Shown: positions 33,333-42,426 of the stretch, piece by piece
Position numbering within the stretch: position 1 is the first letter of the stretch
Layout of the letters: every line of letters starts with the position of its first letter
From: AC-51 sp036265325
GTDB taxonomy: Bacteria > Actinomycetota > UBA4738 > HRBIN12
NCBI GenBank assembly: GCA_036265325.1
Contig: DATAPH010000091.1
Span: 20,797 to 84,796 of the forward strand
Direction of reading: 5' to 3'
Length of the DNA stretch: 64,000 bases
Position numbers and translations under genes: made by a program
The notes under the pieces: generated by a model
What the model was told of the DNA's origin: nothing
Seen by the model: the letters and a program-made list of their open reading frames with translations, nothing else
The model's database searches: none

Positions 33333-34290
33333 CGCCCACCGCCTGCAAGCGCGCGATCACGTCGTCGCGGAGCGCGGGTGGATCGAGGACCTCCGCTTCG
33401 GGGCCGTACCCGAGGACGAGCGGTCCGAGCGTCTCCGGGTCGGCTGCCGGGAGGGTCAGCACAACCCAGCCGTCGTCGCGGACGCTCGCGCGCGTCGCTC
33501 CCGAGATGTTCCCCTCGGCCAGGACGGCGGCCTCGGGACTGAACGCGACGTGGGCCACGGGCAGCCCGGCGGCATCCCACGGGGCGGATTCCACGTGCTC
33601 GATCGCGACGAAGCCCTCCGGCGGCTCGATACCCGCGCCTTCGTCGGAGAGGTCGGTCGTGACGCGGGAGAGACGGAACGCCCGGATCGCATCGCGCTCG
33701 CGGTCGTGCCCCACGAGGTACCACCGGCCCGACCGGAAGACGACGCCGAACGCGTCGACACGTCGTTCGGACGTCACGCCCTGCGACGTCCGATATCCGA
33801 AGCGAACGGCGTGTCGGTCACTCGCGGCGCTCGCGGCGGCCATCAGCCGATCCTGGTCGGTGTCGGACTCCATGGCGAGGGGCCCGCCGGCCGAGCCGGT
33901 CAGGACACCCCCGTGCGCCCCGTAGATCAGCTTGCGGACCCCCGACACTGCGTCGGTCGTCGCGGAGCCACTCTGCGCGGCGAGATACAGGGCCGTGATC
34001 TCCTCCGGCGTGAAGGCGATGTCCGGGAGGTAGTAGCGGTCCTTTCGGATCGTGTAGCCCTGCTCCACGTTCCACACGTCGGTGCCCGTCATCTCGAGTG
34101 GGACGCCGTAGGCGCGAAGCATGTCCTTGTCGCGCTCGAACTTACGCTTGACCGAGTCGAGGTTGTCCCCCTGGTAGGCCTCGAGCGTCTCGCGGATCTG
34201 GTCGAACGTGAGCGGTGTGGGCGCCTCGAGCAGCAATCCCACCAGGTTCAGCAGGCGCTCGAGCGGCTCCATCGTGTCCTGGACCGGCAT
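33325..34290 (-). CDS. pafB: PafB, WYL-domain transcriptional regulator
   Basis: 321 aa from ATG 34290. Helix-turn-helix part (LLNLVGLLLEAPTPLTFDQIRE), HTH-adjacent KRKFERDKDML, WYL domain (VRFGYRTSQGVTSERRVDAFGVVFRSGRWYLVGHD) and WCX tail. Partner of PafC. A minus-strand TATCAT (34299-34304) lies 8 bases before the chosen start, giving an almost leaderless message; ATG 34272 and ATG 34314 are alternatives. The large upstream open frame is an antisense artefact. Confidence 0.9.
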   Translation of the reverse strand: MPVQDTMEPLERLLNLVGLLLEAPTPLTFDQIRETLEAYQGDNLDSVKRKFERDKDMLRAYGVPLEMTGTDVWNVEQGYTIRKDRYYLPDIAFTPEEITALYLAAQSGSATTDAVSGVRKLIYGAHGGVLTGSAGGPLAMESDTDQDRLMAAASAASDRHAVRFGYRTSQGVTSERRVDAFGVVFRSGRWYLVGHDRERDAIRAFRLSRVTTDLSDEGAGIEPPEGFVAIEHVESAPWDAAGLPVAHVAFSPEAAVLAEGNISGATRASVRDDGWVVLTLPAADPETLGPLVLGYGPEAEVLDPPALRDDVIARLQAVGGA

Positions 34291-34335
34291 CGTGCGCGAT
34301 GATAGCCGCCGCATGCCGAGGGCCCTGCAGCGCCG

Positions 34336-35094
34336 ATGATCGCGTATGTACGAGGCCGGCTCGACGCGGTGGCGCACGCGGGCGAGGTTCGGATCGATAC
34401 GGACGGCGGCCCGATCGTCGCGCGAACGTACGCGCCGGCCGCCGGCCTCGCCAAAGGCGACGAGGTCATCGCCGCATCGGCGACGATCGCTGTCGGCATC
34501 GAGGACCACGTCCTGACGGCGCTCCTCGGGCCGTGGGCGCACGGCCGGCCCGATCCCGCCGGCGCGCTCGGGCTGGCATCGACGCCCGTCGTTCTGCTGC
34601 CCGTTGCAACGACCGCCGACGTCGCACTGGCGGGCGCCGTGCGGGCGGGCCGCGCACCCAGCATCGGCCGCCTCGAGGGCGCAACGCCTGCGTTGGGGCT
34701 CGCCCTTCTCGCGGCGACGGCGGCGGGCGCCGAGGTGATCGTCATCACCGAGGCGGAGGGACGGCACATCGACCTCGTTCGGACCGTGGGTGGCCGCGCC
34801 GTGGTCGCACTTCCGTCGTATGACGCCCGGACCGTCGCCGCGTGGGTGGAGGGCGCCGAGCTCGGCGCCGACATCCCTATCCCGACGACAGACCGAGACG
34901 CCGCAACCCCGCTCGCGTCGTTGGGGCTTGAGGCGAGACACCTGCTCGTGCAGGTCGACCCGACGCCTGCGTTCGACGCGGCCGGCGCCGAACCGAGCGA
35001 CGACTTCGCTGTCTCGACCGCGGCGGCGGCGGGCGTGCTCGCGGGACGGATCGCGGCCGGCAACCGGCGATGGCGCGCCGACACGGCGCCGTGA
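34336..35094 (+). CDS. Conserved-looking protein of unknown function inside the proteasome locus
   Basis: 252 aa, opposite in direction to every gene around it. The first 30 residues (MIAYVRGRLDAVAHAGEVRI) look like the OB-fold start of RuvA, but no further RuvA feature follows. The middle has Ala/Gly-rich alternating strands and helices (ALGLALLAATAAGAEVIVITEAEG) like a Rossmann-type domain. No signal or membrane segment is evident. It converges on pafA and diverges from pafB. Codon use is like the neighbours, so it is probably a real gene; no family is assigned. A search for DUF3866-type profiles would be a first test. Confidence 0.62.
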   Translation: MIAYVRGRLDAVAHAGEVRIDTDGGPIVARTYAPAAGLAKGDEVIAASATIAVGIEDHVLTALLGPWAHGRPDPAGALGLASTPVVLLPVATTADVALAGAVRAGRAPSIGRLEGATPALGLALLAATAAGAEVIVITEAEGRHIDLVRTVGGRAVVALPSYDARTVAAWVEGAELGADIPIPTTDRDAATPLASLGLEARHLLVQVDPTPAFDAAGAEPSDDFAVSTAAAAGVLAGRIAAGNRRWRADTAP

Positions 35095-35095
35095 C

Positions 35096-36454
35096 TCACA
35101 TGTGCGTGATCAGCTGCTCGACGCGCTCGTCCGCCGAGCGGAACGGGTCCTTACACAGAACCGTCCGCTGCGCCTGGTCGTTCAGCTTCAGGTGCACCCA
35201 GTCGACCGTGTAGTCGCGCCGCTTCGCCTTCGCTTGACGGATGAAGTCCCCGCGGAGCTTCGCGCGCGTCGTCTGGGGTGGCTGGCGCATCGCGGTCTCG
35301 ATCGCCTCGTCCGACACGACGCGGTCGACGGCGCCCGAACGCTCCAGCAGATAGAACAGCCCCCGGTCGCGGTTGACGTCGTGGTACGCGAGGTCGAGCA
35401 GGGCGATGCGCGGCGAGCCGAGCGGCAGGTCATGCTTGGCCATGTACTTCTCGATCATCACGCGCTTCGTCACCCAGTCGACCTTGCGGACGAGCCGCTC
35501 CGGCTTGTCGTCCCGGAACGCGTCCAGCGCCTCCGCCCATTCCTGGAGGAGGAGCGCGGACGTGTCGTCGGCGCCTCTGCGCTCGATGAACCGGGCTGTC
35601 TTCTCGTAGTACTCGGTTTGCAGCTCGAGCGCCGATAGCTCCCGCCCGTTGGCGAGCTTGACGGTCCGCGTGCAGGTCGTGTCGTGGCTGATCTCACGGA
35701 TCGCCCGGATCGGATTCTCGAGCGACAGATCGCGCATCACCGTGTTGGCCTCGACCATCCGGAGCACCAGGTCGGTGATCCCCACCTTCATGAACGTGGT
35801 CCACTCGCTCATGTTCGAATCGCCGACGATGACATGCAGGCGCCGGTAGCGCTCGGCGTCGGCGTGCGGCTCGTCGCGGGTGTTGATGATCGGCCGGCTC
35901 CGCGTGGTGGCGCTCGAAACGCCCTCCCAGATGTGCTCGGCCCGCTGCGCGATGCAGTACTGCGCTCCTCGCGGCCCGTGCAGGACCTTCCCCGCACCGC
36001 ACCAGATCTGCCGCGTGACGAAGAACGGGATCAACACGTCGGCCATCCGCGCGAACTCGCCATGCCGCGCCACCAGGTAGTTCTCATGGCATCCGTAGGA
36101 GTTCCCGGCGCTGTCGGTGTTGTTCTTGAACAGGTAGACGTCGCCGGCGATGCCCTCTTCATGCAAGCGAAGCTCGGCCGCCGCAAGGAGGTGCTCCAAG
36201 ATCCGCTCCCCCGCCTTGTCATGGGCGACGACCTCGCGGATCAGGTCGCACTCCGGCGTCGCGTACTCGGGGTGCGAGCCGACGTCGAGGTAGAGCCGCG
36301 CCCCGTTCTCGAGGAAGACGTTGGACGAGCGGCCCCAGTGGACCACCCGGCGGAACAGGTAGCGGGCGACCTCGTCGGGCGAGAGCCGGCGCTGGCCGCG
36401 GAACGTGCAGGTCACGCCGTACTCGTTCTCGATGCCGAAGATGCGCCGCTCCAT
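35096..36454 (-). CDS. pafA: Pup ligase PafA
   Basis: Ligates the C-terminal Glu of Pup to lysines of target proteins, using ATP. 452 aa from ATG 36454 (MERRIFGIENEYGVTC, close to the mycobacterial start); TTG 36463 would add three residues. Carboxylate-amine ligase fold signatures: E in GIENEYG, DVGSHPEYATPEC with the catalytic Asp, NNTDSAGNSYGCHENYL and IINTRDEPHAD. It lacks the Dop loop, unlike the paralogue dop. TACGCT on the minus strand (36463-36468) ends 8 bases before the ATG. Confidence 0.95.
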   Translation of the reverse strand: MERRIFGIENEYGVTCTFRGQRRLSPDEVARYLFRRVVHWGRSSNVFLENGARLYLDVGSHPEYATPECDLIREVVAHDKAGERILEHLLAAAELRLHEEGIAGDVYLFKNNTDSAGNSYGCHENYLVARHGEFARMADVLIPFFVTRQIWCGAGKVLHGPRGAQYCIAQRAEHIWEGVSSATTRSRPIINTRDEPHADAERYRRLHVIVGDSNMSEWTTFMKVGITDLVLRMVEANTVMRDLSLENPIRAIREISHDTTCTRTVKLANGRELSALELQTEYYEKTARFIERRGADDTSALLLQEWAEALDAFRDDKPERLVRKVDWVTKRVMIEKYMAKHDLPLGSPRIALLDLAYHDVNRDRGLFYLLERSGAVDRVVSDEAIETAMRQPPQTTRAKLRGDFIRQAKAKRRDYTVDWVHLKLNDQAQRTVLCKDPFRSADERVEQLITHM

Positions 36455-36509
36455 CGCGTTCAAGCGTACGGGCCGTGGCGGGGAACGCCGGGAGGCACGC
36501 CGGAGCGGT

Positions 36510-37196
36510 TCAGCCGAGGTAGGAGCTGATCTCGTCCTTGGTCAGACGCCGGAACGTGCGGCGATCGGTGCTCGTGCGGTCCAGGATGCCCGCCTCGAGC
36601 TGTTCGGCGGGCACGTCACGCGTCTCGGGGACCGTGGCGAGCAGCTGAACCGACGTGCGGACCGCCGTCGAGAGATCCCAGCCCGTCTGATAGCGATCCC
36701 GCAGCGCGTCGGTGAGCTCCTCTGCATGGCCCCCCATCGCGACGTACTGATCCTCGTCGGACACCGAGCCGTCGAACAGGATGTGATAGATCGACGTGCC
36801 GTCGGTCTCACCGTCGACCTCGCCGACGAGCAGCTCGATCTCGTAGGGCTTCATCTGTTGGGTGAAGATCGTCGACAGCGCCTGCGAGTACGCGTTGGCC
36901 AGGTCGCGCGCCTTCACGTCCTCGCGGCCGTACTGGTAGCCACGGAGGTCGGCGTGCCGGATCCCCGCGATCCGGAGCTCTTCGAACTCGGAGTACTTGC
37001 CGACGCCTGCGAACGCGATCTTGTCGTACACCTCGCTGATCTTGTGCAGCGTCGCGCTCGCGTTCTCGGCGAGGAACAACAGGCCGCCGGCGTACTCCAG
37101 GCCGATCACGGAGCGACCGCGCGCGATGCCCTTGTGCGCGTAGTCCGAGCGGTCCTTCATCAACTGCTCGGGGGCCACGTACGGCATGAAACTCAC
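36510..37196 (-). CDS. prcA: 20S proteasome alpha subunit
   Basis: 228 aa. Forms the outer, gating rings. The N-terminal PYVAPEQLMKDRSDYAHKGI matches the actinobacterial gate helix, and GIARGRSVIGLEYAGGLL the alpha fold. The C-terminus is short. Its ATG overlaps the prcB stop by 4 bases, so alpha and beta are made in fixed ratio. Confidence 0.96.
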   Translation of the reverse strand: MSFMPYVAPEQLMKDRSDYAHKGIARGRSVIGLEYAGGLLFLAENASATLHKISEVYDKIAFAGVGKYSEFEELRIAGIRHADLRGYQYGREDVKARDLANAYSQALSTIFTQQMKPYEIELLVGEVDGETDGTSIYHILFDGSVSDEDQYVAMGGHAEELTDALRDRYQTGWDLSTAVRTSVQLLATVPETRDVPAEQLEAGILDRTSTDRRTFRRLTKDEISSYLG

Positions 37197-37993
37197 GAGG
37201 CGTCCCTCCGCTCGGCCAGCACGGCGTCGACCGCTGCGATCACGTCGTCTTCGGGCACGTCCCGCGCACCGTCGGCGGTCACGATGACCATGATCGGCCA
37301 GAGGCCACGCGTCGCGTCCGGACCACCGGTCGCCGAGTCGTCGTCGGCGGCGTCGATCAACGCCTCGGCGGCCACGCGGAGCGCCGAGTCACGGTCGAGG
37401 CCCGCCTTCCACCGCTTCTTGAGGGAGTTCTTGGCGGGCTGCCCGCCGGAGCCGGTCGTCTGGTAGTCGTTCTCCTCCCAGCGACCGCCGGTGGCGTCGT
37501 AGTAGAAGATCCGGCCCTCGTTGCGGCGCTCGTCGTACCCGCCGAACAGCGGCACGACCACCAGACCCTGCATCGCGAGCGGGAAGTTGCCGCGGATCAT
37601 CTGGGCGAGCCGGTTTGCCTTGCCGTCGAGCGATAGGCGGTCACCGGTGATCTTCTCGTAGTGCTCCAGCTCGAGCTGGAAGAGCTTGACCATCTCGATC
37701 GCCTGACCGGCCACACCGGCGATCGCGATCGCGCTCAACCGGTCGGCGGCGAAGACCTTACGCATCTTCGGATCGGCGATGATGTTGCCGGCGGTCGCGC
37801 GCCGGTCGCCCGCCATCACGATGCCGTCGACGTACTTCAATCCGAGGACCGTTGTGGCGTGGGTCAGCGGGAACGGCGGCCCGTCCGAGGCGTCGGGCAG
37901 GACGTCGGGATGCTCGCTACGCAGGAGCCCCACGAAACTCGGACTCGCACCGAACGGCGCGCCCCCGAGGTGAAGCTGCAGCGGGTCGCTCAC
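37193..37993 (-). CDS. prcB: 20S proteasome beta subunit
   Basis: 266 aa proteolytic subunit. A 46-residue propeptide ends HA and is followed by the N-terminal nucleophile T47 in TTVLGLKY; GDRRATAGN and the lysine-containing ADPKMRKVF strand are in place. Autocleavage should expose T47 on assembly. GTG 37993 overlaps the pup stop (GTGA); prcA overlaps its end. The three genes are translated as a chain. Confidence 0.96.
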   Translation of the reverse strand: MSDPLQLHLGGAPFGASPSFVGLLRSEHPDVLPDASDGPPFPLTHATTVLGLKYVDGIVMAGDRRATAGNIIADPKMRKVFAADRLSAIAIAGVAGQAIEMVKLFQLELEHYEKITGDRLSLDGKANRLAQMIRGNFPLAMQGLVVVPLFGGYDERRNEGRIFYYDATGGRWEENDYQTTGSGGQPAKNSLKKRWKAGLDRDSALRVAAEALIDAADDDSATGGPDATRGLWPIMVIVTADGARDVPEDDVIAAVDAVLAERRDAS

Positions 37994-38193
37994 TCCCCGC
38001 CCTTCTGGACGTAGGACTTCACGAACTCCTCGGCGTTCTCTTCGAGCACCGAGTCGATCTCGTCCAAGATGTCGTCCATCTCGTCCTTGAGCTCGGCGGC
38101 CTTGGACGAGGCGCTCACTTGACCGGCGTCGTCGGCGGTCGCGTCGTCCGAGCCGCCCTTCTTCTGGATGCGCTTCTGTTCTTGCTCGGGCAC
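37990..38193 (-). CDS. pup: Prokaryotic ubiquitin-like protein Pup
   Basis: 67-aa disordered tag that marks proteins for the ARC-proteasome. The conserved coiled part ELKDEMDDILDEIDSVLEENA and the C-terminal YVQKGGE are clear. It ends in Glu, so no deamidation by Dop is needed before ligation. GTG 38193 is chosen because AAAGGAG lies 6 bases upstream and the length then matches known Pups (about 64 aa); ATG 38217 would add eight residues. Confidence 0.93.
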   Translation of the reverse strand: MPEQEQKRIQKKGGSDDATADDAGQVSASSKAAELKDEMDDILDEIDSVLEENAEEFVKSYVQKGGE

Positions 38194-38258
38194 GGCGGGC
38201 TCCTTTCCGGGCGACATCCTACCGCCGGTCGTGCGCGAGACCGGCAGGAGGATGATGG

Positions 38259-39743
38259 TCAGGCCTGGAGGCGATCGACCAGGTCGGAGGCCGTGGGAGC
38301 GGCGTCCAGTAGCTCCTCGACGTGCGCGCGCGTCCCCTTCAGCGGCTCTCGCATCGGCACGCGCTGCAGCGTCTCTCGGCCGGCGTCGAGGATCACCGAG
38401 TCCCACGACGCGGCTGCGATCGCGTCCGGGTAGCGAGAGATGCAGCGACCGCGGAAGAACGCGCGGGTGTCCTCGGGCGGTTCCATGATCGCGTGCTCGA
38501 TCTCTTGGTCGGTGACGAGCCGCTCCACCTTGCCGCCGGAGACGAGCCGGTCGTACAAGCCTTTGCTGCGACGGACGTCGTGATACTGCAGGTCGATCGC
38601 GCGGAGCTTGGGGTCTCCCCATCCGAGCCCGTCGCGCTCGCGATAGCCCTCCAGCACGCGGAGCTTGGCCGCCCAGTCGAGCTGTCCTGCAAGCGACATC
38701 GGGTCGGACACCAATCCGTCGATCACCGACTCCCACCGCTGGATCACCTCGCGGTTGGCGGGCGTGTCGTCCTCGCGGTCCACGTACTTCCGCGCGAGCT
38801 CCAGGTATTCGCTCTGCAGCTGGACGGCAGTCATGCGCCGACCGTCGGTAAGCTCGATCTCGACCGCAAGGTCCAGGTCGCGCGAGACGGCATGGATCGC
38901 CGATACCGGCTCGACGAGCGAGAAGTCCGGCAAGAACCCGTCCTCGATCATCTTCAACACGATCGCGGTCGTCCCCATCTTCAGGAACTGCGCGACCTCA
39001 CACCGGTTCGCATCCCCGACGATCACGTGGAGCCGCCGGTACTTCTCCGGGTCGGCATGCGGCTCGTCACGTGTGTTGATGATCGGACGCTTGAGCGTCG
39101 TCTCGAGGCCGACCTCGGTCTCGAAGAAGTCGGCCCGCGCCGTCAGCTGGTAGCCCGGTGTCGTCCGGTCGTCCCAGGAGCCCTCGAACCCGACCTTCCC
39201 CGCGCCGGTGAACACCTGGCGGGTGACGAAGAACGGTGTGAGGTCGCGGACGATGTCGGCGAACGGCGTCGCCCGATCGACGAGATAGTTCTCGTGCGTG
39301 CCGTAGGAGTTCCCCTTGCCGTCGGAGTTGTTCTTGTAGATAGACAGCGCCGGCGACTGCGGCATCTCGGCGGCGAGCACCTCGAGCGACCGCTCCAAGA
39401 TCCGCTCCCCCGCCTTGTCGTGGATCACGAGGTCGCGCGCGGTGAGGCATTCCGGCGTCGAGTACTCGGGATGCGCGTGGTCGACGTAATACCGCGCACC
39501 GTTGGGCAAGATCACGTTCGCGAGGCCGAGGTCCTCGTCGGACATCTCTCGACCGGGCTGCGGCTCGAACCCGCGCGCATCGCGCATCGGCGACTCGTCC
39601 TCGTAGTCCCAGCGGATCTTGCGCAGGCTGCCTGCGTACGCCGAGATCAGCATCGACGACGAGAGCACGGGATTGAAGTCGGGCTGTCCGGACGCGGCGA
39701 TGCCGTACTCGGTCTCGGTACCCATGACCTTCGGGATGGCCAT
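38259..39743 (-). CDS. dop: Depupylase/deamidase Dop
   Basis: 494 aa paralogue of PafA that removes Pup from substrates and, where Pup ends in Gln, deamidates it. The N-terminal MGTETEYGI active-site Glu, the extra Dop loop (about residues 38-75), DHAHPEYSTPEC catalytic Asp region, NNSDGKGNSYGTHENYL and IINTRDEPHAD are all present. Since Pup already ends in Glu, depupylation is its expected role here. ATG 39743 is leaderless. Confidence 0.95.
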   Translation of the reverse strand: MAIPKVMGTETEYGIAASGQPDFNPVLSSSMLISAYAGSLRKIRWDYEDESPMRDARGFEPQPGREMSDEDLGLANVILPNGARYYVDHAHPEYSTPECLTARDLVIHDKAGERILERSLEVLAAEMPQSPALSIYKNNSDGKGNSYGTHENYLVDRATPFADIVRDLTPFFVTRQVFTGAGKVGFEGSWDDRTTPGYQLTARADFFETEVGLETTLKRPIINTRDEPHADPEKYRRLHVIVGDANRCEVAQFLKMGTTAIVLKMIEDGFLPDFSLVEPVSAIHAVSRDLDLAVEIELTDGRRMTAVQLQSEYLELARKYVDREDDTPANREVIQRWESVIDGLVSDPMSLAGQLDWAAKLRVLEGYRERDGLGWGDPKLRAIDLQYHDVRRSKGLYDRLVSGGKVERLVTDQEIEHAIMEPPEDTRAFFRGRCISRYPDAIAAASWDSVILDAGRETLQRVPMREPLKGTRAHVEELLDAAPTASDLVDRLQA

Positions 39744-39749
39744 GACGGC

Positions 39750-39755
39750 ACTGTA
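39750..39755 (-). promoter_or_regulatory. -10 box for dop
   Basis: Minus-strand TACAGT, 6 bases before ATG 39743. Indicates that dop (and probably pup-prcBA) has a promoter separate from arc. Confidence 0.5.
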
Positions 39756-39763
39756 CCCCCGGG

Positions 39764-41503
39764 TTAGAGGTACTGCCCGGCGCTGATGCGCTCGACCTGC
39801 CGGCCGTCACCGTCGAGGCCCAGCAGGGTGCGCACATACACGATGCGCTCGCCCTTCTTGCCGGAGATCCGCGCCCAGTCGTCGGGGTTGGTCGTGTTGG
39901 GCAGGTCCTCGTTCTCCTTGAACTCGTCGCGGATCGCGTGGAACAGGTCCTCGCCCTTGATGCCCTTCTCTCCGGTCGACAAGAACCGCTTGATCGCGTC
40001 CTTCTTTGCGCGGCGCACGATGTTCTCGATCATCGCGCCCGAGTTGAAGTCCTTGAAGTACAGGATCTCCTTGTCGCCCGAAGCGTAGGTGACCTCCAGG
40101 AAGCGGTTCTCGTCGGAGTCCGCGTACATCCGGTCGATCGTCTTCTCGATCATGCGGTGGCACGCGGTCTGGACGTCGCTCCCGTAACGCTCGACCTCGT
40201 CGGGGTGGATCGGCACCGACGGGTGGAGATACTTGGCCATCACGTCCATCGCCTGTGGGGCGTTCGGGCGCTCGATCTTGATCTTGACGTCGAGGCGGCC
40301 GGGGCGAAGGATCGCGGGGTCGATCAGGTCCTCGCGGTTGGAGGCGCCGATCACGATGACGTTCTTCAAGGTCTCGACGCCGTCGAGCTCGGACAGCAGC
40401 TGCGGCACGATCGTCGATTCGACGTCAGAGGAGATGCCCGACCCGCGCGTGCGGAAGATCGAGTCCATCTCGTCGAAGAACACGATGACCGGCAAGCCCT
40501 CTTCGCTCCGCTCCTTGGCGCGGATGAAGATCTCGCGGATCTGGCGCTCGGTCTCGCCGACGTACTTGTTGAGGAGCTCGGGGCCCTTGACGTTGAGGAA
40601 GTAGCTGCGCGCGTCGTCGCGGCCGCTGCGCTCGGCGACCTTTTCGGCAAGCGACTTCGCGACCGCCTTGGCGATCAACGTCTTGCCGCAGCCGGGAGGG
40701 CCGTAGAGCAGGACGCCCTTGGGCGGCTCGAGCTGGTGCTCGTTGAACAGCTCGGCGTACAGGAACGGCAGCTCGACCGCGTCGCGGATGAGGTCGATCT
40801 GACCCTCGAGACCTCCGATGTCGTCGTAGCTCACGTCGGGGATCTCCTCGAGGACGAGCTCCTCGACCTCTTCGCGCGGGAGCAACTCGGTGACCACGAC
40901 GGAACGCGGGTCGAAGAGCGCGGCGTCGCCGGCCCGCAGGCCGGTCTCCAACAGCTCGCCGGCCACGTATGCGACGTGCTCGTCGTCGCCTCGGCCCAGG
41001 ACGATCGCCCGGTCCGAGCCGAGCCGGTCCTTGACCTTCACGACCTCGCCCGCGCCGTCTGGGTCGAGGACCTCGACCACGTTCAGCGACTCGTTCAGCA
41101 AGAGCTGCGACCCGGGCCGCACCTTCGTGGGGTCGATGTCCGGTGCAGGCAGCACCCGCATCTTGCGGCCGGCGGTGACGATGTCCATCGACCCGTCATC
41201 GTTCGCGCGCATGAACACGCCGAACGTCGCGGGCGGCTGGCTGAGCTTCTCGACCTCCTCGGCGAGGGCACCGATGCGCTCGCGCTCGCCCCGGAGGGCG
41301 TCGGCGAGCTTCTGGTTCTGCTGGGTTGCTCGGGCGAGCTGGTTGCGGGCCTCGACGAGCTTCTCCTCGAGCACCGCGACCTGGCGCGGCGAGCCGGAGA
41401 GGCGTCGACGAAGCAGTCCGACTTCCTCCTCCAGGAATTTCACCTGGGAGCGGAGCTCGTTCGCCTGCTCTTCGTACCGCTCGACCTGATCGTGCCCTGC
41501 CAT
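39764..41503 (-). CDS. arc: Proteasome-associated AAA ATPase (ARC/Mpa)
   Basis: 579 aa hexameric unfoldase that binds Pup and threads substrates into the 20S core. N-terminal coiled coil (about 1-85), tandem OB domains (about 90-235), AAA domain with Walker A GPPGCGKT and Walker B VIVFFDEMDS, and the C-terminal GQYL whose penultimate Tyr opens the alpha-ring gate. ATG 41503 has AGGAGG 9 bases upstream; the 13 extra residues of the longer frame are rejected. Confidence 0.96.
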   Translation of the reverse strand: MAGHDQVERYEEQANELRSQVKFLEEEVGLLRRRLSGSPRQVAVLEEKLVEARNQLARATQQNQKLADALRGERERIGALAEEVEKLSQPPATFGVFMRANDDGSMDIVTAGRKMRVLPAPDIDPTKVRPGSQLLLNESLNVVEVLDPDGAGEVVKVKDRLGSDRAIVLGRGDDEHVAYVAGELLETGLRAGDAALFDPRSVVVTELLPREEVEELVLEEIPDVSYDDIGGLEGQIDLIRDAVELPFLYAELFNEHQLEPPKGVLLYGPPGCGKTLIAKAVAKSLAEKVAERSGRDDARSYFLNVKGPELLNKYVGETERQIREIFIRAKERSEEGLPVIVFFDEMDSIFRTRGSGISSDVESTIVPQLLSELDGVETLKNVIVIGASNREDLIDPAILRPGRLDVKIKIERPNAPQAMDVMAKYLHPSVPIHPDEVERYGSDVQTACHRMIEKTIDRMYADSDENRFLEVTYASGDKEILYFKDFNSGAMIENIVRRAKKDAIKRFLSTGEKGIKGEDLFHAIRDEFKENEDLPNTTNPDDWARISGKKGERIVYVRTLLGLDGDGRQVERISAGQYL

Positions 41504-41544
41504 CGCGGTCGCCTCCTGTGCAGCGCCGGAGTGTATACCCACTC

Positions 41545-41572
41545 TCTGACGCTACCCGGAGATCGCGTCAGA
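41545..41572. promoter_or_regulatory. Inverted repeat upstream of arc
   Basis: TCTGACGC / GCGTCAGA, 8-base arms 20 bases apart centre to centre. A minus-strand TATACA/TACACT -10 candidate (41530-41537) lies between it and the arc start. The spacing over two helical turns suits a dimeric regulator; identity unknown. Confidence 0.4.
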
Positions 41573-41646
41573 ACGCTTCCTGAAGGTATCTACGGCATGG
41601 ACGGACAGAAGGCTTAGGACCACCGGCAAGGAATCACCCCAAGTTG

Positions 41647-42426
41647 TCAGACGGTTCGGCGTGCGACCGTGAGGAAGCCGGTGTGGCCGATCATCCGGTG
41701 ATCGGGGCGGACGCTCCGCTCCGTGACATGCCAGCCGCGGCGAAGCACCTCGAAGCTTTCGAGATGCAGGAACCCTTGCGCCGGAAGGGCGAGCACCAAT
41801 TGCTGCACCTGGATCGTGGTCGGCAGGTAGGCGCACAGGACACCACCGGGCTCCAGGACGCCGGCGATGGCCTCCAAGGGCTCCCACGGGGCCGCGAGGT
41901 CCAGAACGCACCGGTCGAACCGCTCCCCCGTTCGGCCGACATCCTGCACGTCCGCGACCCGGAGCTCGAGGATCTCAGGGATCTTCCCGAAGAAAGCCTC
42001 GAGGTTCTGCACTGCCTGCGCGTGATGCTCGTCGCGGAGCTCGTAGGACACGACACGGCCGTCGCCGCCGACGGCGCGGCACAGGGCGATGGTCAAGGCC
42101 GCCGATCCGGTTCCCGCCTCGAGCACCCGAGCCCCCGGGAAGACGTCGGCGTACGTGACGATCGGCCCGAGATCCTTCGGATAGACGACCTGCGCGCCGC
42201 GCTTCATCTTCAGTGCGAAGTCGGCGAAGCGCGGGCGGAACGCCGTGAGGACCATGCCGCCGGACGTCTCCGTGCGCGTTCCCTCGGGCTGCCCGATCAG
42301 CTCGTCGTGGCGCAGCGTGCCCGAGTGCGTGTGGTACGTGCCGGACGCCTGGAGCCTGAACAGATAAGTCCGGCCGCGCTGATCGAGGAGCAGGACGTGC
42401 TCCCCCGGCTCGAAGGGGGCGCTCAC
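41647..42426 (-). CDS. trmI: tRNA (adenine-58-N1)-methyltransferase TrmI
   Basis: 259 aa SAM-dependent enzyme that makes m1A58 in the tRNA T-loop. N-terminal beta domain (VLLLDQRGRTYLFRL), SAM-binding loop VLEAGTGSAALT, acidic VLDLAAPW and the C-terminal HTGFLTVARR fit the TrmI tetramer family; actinobacterial TrmI (Rv2118c) also lies beside the ARC gene. It overlaps ttuA by 4 bases, which joins two modifications of the same tRNA arm. Confidence 0.93.
   Translation of the reverse strand: MSAPFEPGEHVLLLDQRGRTYLFRLQASGTYHTHSGTLRHDELIGQPEGTRTETSGGMVLTAFRPRFADFALKMKRGAQVVYPKDLGPIVTYADVFPGARVLEAGTGSAALTIALCRAVGGDGRVVSYELRDEHHAQAVQNLEAFFGKIPEILELRVADVQDVGRTGERFDRCVLDLAAPWEPLEAIAGVLEPGGVLCAYLPTTIQVQQLVLALPAQGFLHLESFEVLRRGWHVTERSVRPDHRMIGHTGFLTVARRTV

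Noticed and set aside
34336..34430. RuvA assignment for the unknown gene
   Set aside because: Only the first ~30 residues resemble RuvA; the helix-hairpin-helix and domain III are absent.
39938..41617. 559-codon plus-strand open frame opposite arc
   Set aside because: Shadow of the ARC ATPase coding strand, low-complexity Val/Leu/Asp/Arg.
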